Of a stretch of 64,000 nucleotides of DNA, positions 63,051-64,000 are shown one piece after another. The notes below the pieces were generated by a model. That model was given only the letters and a program-made list of their open reading frames with translations, had not been told where the DNA came from and made no database searches. The stretch comes from Desulfofarcimen acetoxidans DSM 771. Lineage in GTDB: Bacteria > Bacillota > Desulfotomaculia > Desulfotomaculales > Desulfofarciminaceae. The DNA is taken from the NCBI RefSeq assembly GCF_000024205.1, contig NC_013216.1:3162001-3226000 (forward strand). Reading direction: 5' to 3'. The translations under genes were made by a program, and so were the position numbers. Position 1 is the first letter of the stretch, and every line of letters begins with the position of its first letter.

Positions 63051-64000
63051 TTACTCCATATTCATAGAGTTCACATTACTTTTATCTGCTTTTATCACTT
63101 TCATAATGTAATAGTCAGTTATCAGGTCAACATTAAAATCAGAAGAATTTTCTTGACAATATTCTTCCAATAATTTATAAGCAGCGTTAATCTCCTGAAC
63201 TTTATTTACTGCCGCGTGATCATTTTTATCCGGATGATAGCAATGCAGCAGGGCTCTCCTTGCCGCATTGATATCCTGAAGACTTGCTGTGTCAGGCAAT
63301 TTTAAAATATCCTTTGCCAGCAGCAACTGATCCATGGTAATTTTCTTTATGCTCACAGTTGAAAAGCCTTGCGGCAATAGACTTTTAGTTAAACTGAAAT
63401 CTAAACTGTCCCTGTATATTTGATTTAGATACTCTATTTTTTTATTAACATCATCTACTTTACCGGTTATTGCAAGTAAGGTTAGATTTAATATAGAGTT
63501 TTCATCAACTACCTCATTAATAAAATAATCCTCCCACAAATTTCTTAATTCAGATATGATGTACTCTCTTGCAGCCTGCTTTTTCTGCTGCATCTGAAAA
63601 CTTATTATTTTCCCGATCTTTATCAGGTCTTCCTGGCTGACTTGCTCCTGAGCTAACAAAGATTGCTTCAGTTTCTTTACTTCATCTTCTTCACCTATTT
63701 TTGCAACCACTTCGTTTAAGTCATTCCAGGAAACTGACAAATTAAGTTCCACCTTATCCTTCAGGTAGTTTAATAAATCATTAAATTTTTCTTCATTATT
63801 AGCTAATACCGCGGCAGCCTCTGTCACACTCTCTAAAACAGTACCCAGCTTTACCGGTATGAGAGAAAATTTTTGCCGTAGACATTCTAAGACCTGCTGG
63901 TGATCAACAAACAACTGTATTATTGATTCTTTAGATAAATCTTTTAAAGGATAATCCGGTGCGGCACTAACAGCAAAACCTATATTTTTATGCCAAACAC
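63051..64000 (-). CDS. GvpF/L-DnaJ fusion protein (5' end outside window)
   Basis: Coding continues to the right edge: upstream of 63914 the frame reads HKNIGFAVSAAPDYPLKDLS, so the start is outside. The visible ~300 residues are a GvpF/L domain (VDHQQVLECLRQKFSLIPVK, LGTVLESVTEAAAVLANNEE). A J-domain follows near the C-terminus (ARRALLHCYHPDKNDHAAVN; EINAAYKLLEEYC) with the HPD tripeptide that triggers Hsp70 ATPase. DnaJ-like fusion suggests a link between Hsp70 and GvpA handling; related fusions occur in Firmicute gas vesicle loci. The first of the listed minus-strand gvp genes. Confidence 0.85.
   Translation of the reverse strand, partial: VWHKNIGFAVSAAPDYPLKDLSKESIIQLFVDHQQVLECLRQKFSLIPVKLGTVLESVTEAAAVLANNEEKFNDLLNYLKDKVELNLSVSWNDLNEVVAKIGEEDEVKKLKQSLLAQEQVSQEDLIKIGKIISFQMQQKKQAAREYIISELRNLWEDYFINEVVDENSILNLTLLAITGKVDDVNKKIEYLNQIYRDSLDFSLTKSLLPQGFSTVSIKKITMDQLLLAKDILKLPDTASLQDINAARRALLHCYHPDKNDHAAVNKVQEINAAYKLLEEYCQENSSDFNVDLITDYYIMKVIKADKSNVNSMNME

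Noticed and set aside
1-64000. tRNA, rRNA or known riboswitch genes
   Set aside because: No sequence with convincing conserved tRNA arms, rRNA signature or riboswitch core was seen.

Overview
The window looks like part of a spore-forming, anaerobic Firmicute chromosome. The evidence is AT-rich DNA with strong AGGAGG-type ribosome binding sites, a cotJ spore-coat operon, Firmicute-type gas vesicle genes and Cas subtypes common in Clostridia. A Peptococcaceae/Desulfotomaculum-like host is my inference; members of that group are known for gas vacuoles in sporulating cells.

Layout. (1) 1-12.3 kb: a type III-B CRISPR locus on the minus strand. It comprises a CARF/HEPN effector, then cmr1-cmr2-cmr3-cmr4-cmr5-cmr6 with 1-4 nt overlaps, a leader, and the first repeat of an array that runs off the left edge. 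A second small array (4 full repeats) has a near-copy of the same leader. Behind that leader lies a scarred copy of cmr5/cmr4, so the locus was partly duplicated and then deleted. A two-gene membrane operon (nuclease-like protein plus DUF697 protein) follows. (2) 12.3-15.7 kb: two overlapping WYL-domain regulators and a Uma2-family nuclease. (3) 15.8-26.3 kb: a tellurite-resistance-like (Ter) operon on the minus strand. It holds four TerD-family proteins (one fused to a beta-helix, one a TerD/TerA-like tandem), a TerY-P triad (VWA protein, PP2C phosphatase, protein kinase), an M48 metallopeptidase and a radical SAM/SPASM enzyme. I also find an unlisted 44-residue GTG-started gene overlapping the radical SAM gene 3' end. 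Its Trp/Tyr/Asp-rich tail makes it a good candidate RiPP precursor. (4) 26.7-27.9 kb: an iron-sulfur flavoprotein and a truncated gene. (5) 27.9-46.3 kb: a complete subtype I-B system (cas6-cas8b-cas7-cas5-cas3-cas4-cas1-cas2) with a sigma-A-like promoter, feeding a large array of about 148 repeats of 30 nt. (6) 46.7-52 kb: a sensory operon (hybrid kinase, CheR methyltransferase, REC-PAS kinase). (7) 52.1-54.7 kb: cotJA-cotJB with cotJC reduced to 34 codons, a Doc-like protein, a PgpA-like phosphatase and an orphan. (8) 54.8-64 kb: a gas vesicle region. Plus strand: gvpA, a GvpC-like His-rich coiled-coil protein and an Hfq paralogue. Minus strand: gvpF/L-DnaJ fusion, gvpF, gvpG, gvpO, a GvpA-family zinc-ribbon protein, gvpK, gvpL, gvpJ-like, gvpH, a CDC48-type AAA+ ATPase and an XRE regulator.

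How the parts fit. The III-B locus has no cas1, cas2 or cas6 here, so it may borrow adaptation and crRNA processing from the I-B locus 37 kb away. Its Cmr2 lacks the HD nuclease but keeps the GGDD cyclase, pointing to cyclic-oligoadenylate signalling to the CARF/HEPN protein. The Ter operon combines calcium-binding TerD proteins, phospho-signalling and a peptide-modifying enzyme/peptidase pair. The gas vesicle genes sit beside spore coat genes, and gvpA has a -10-like element matching mother-cell sigma consensus, so flotation may be tied to sporulation.
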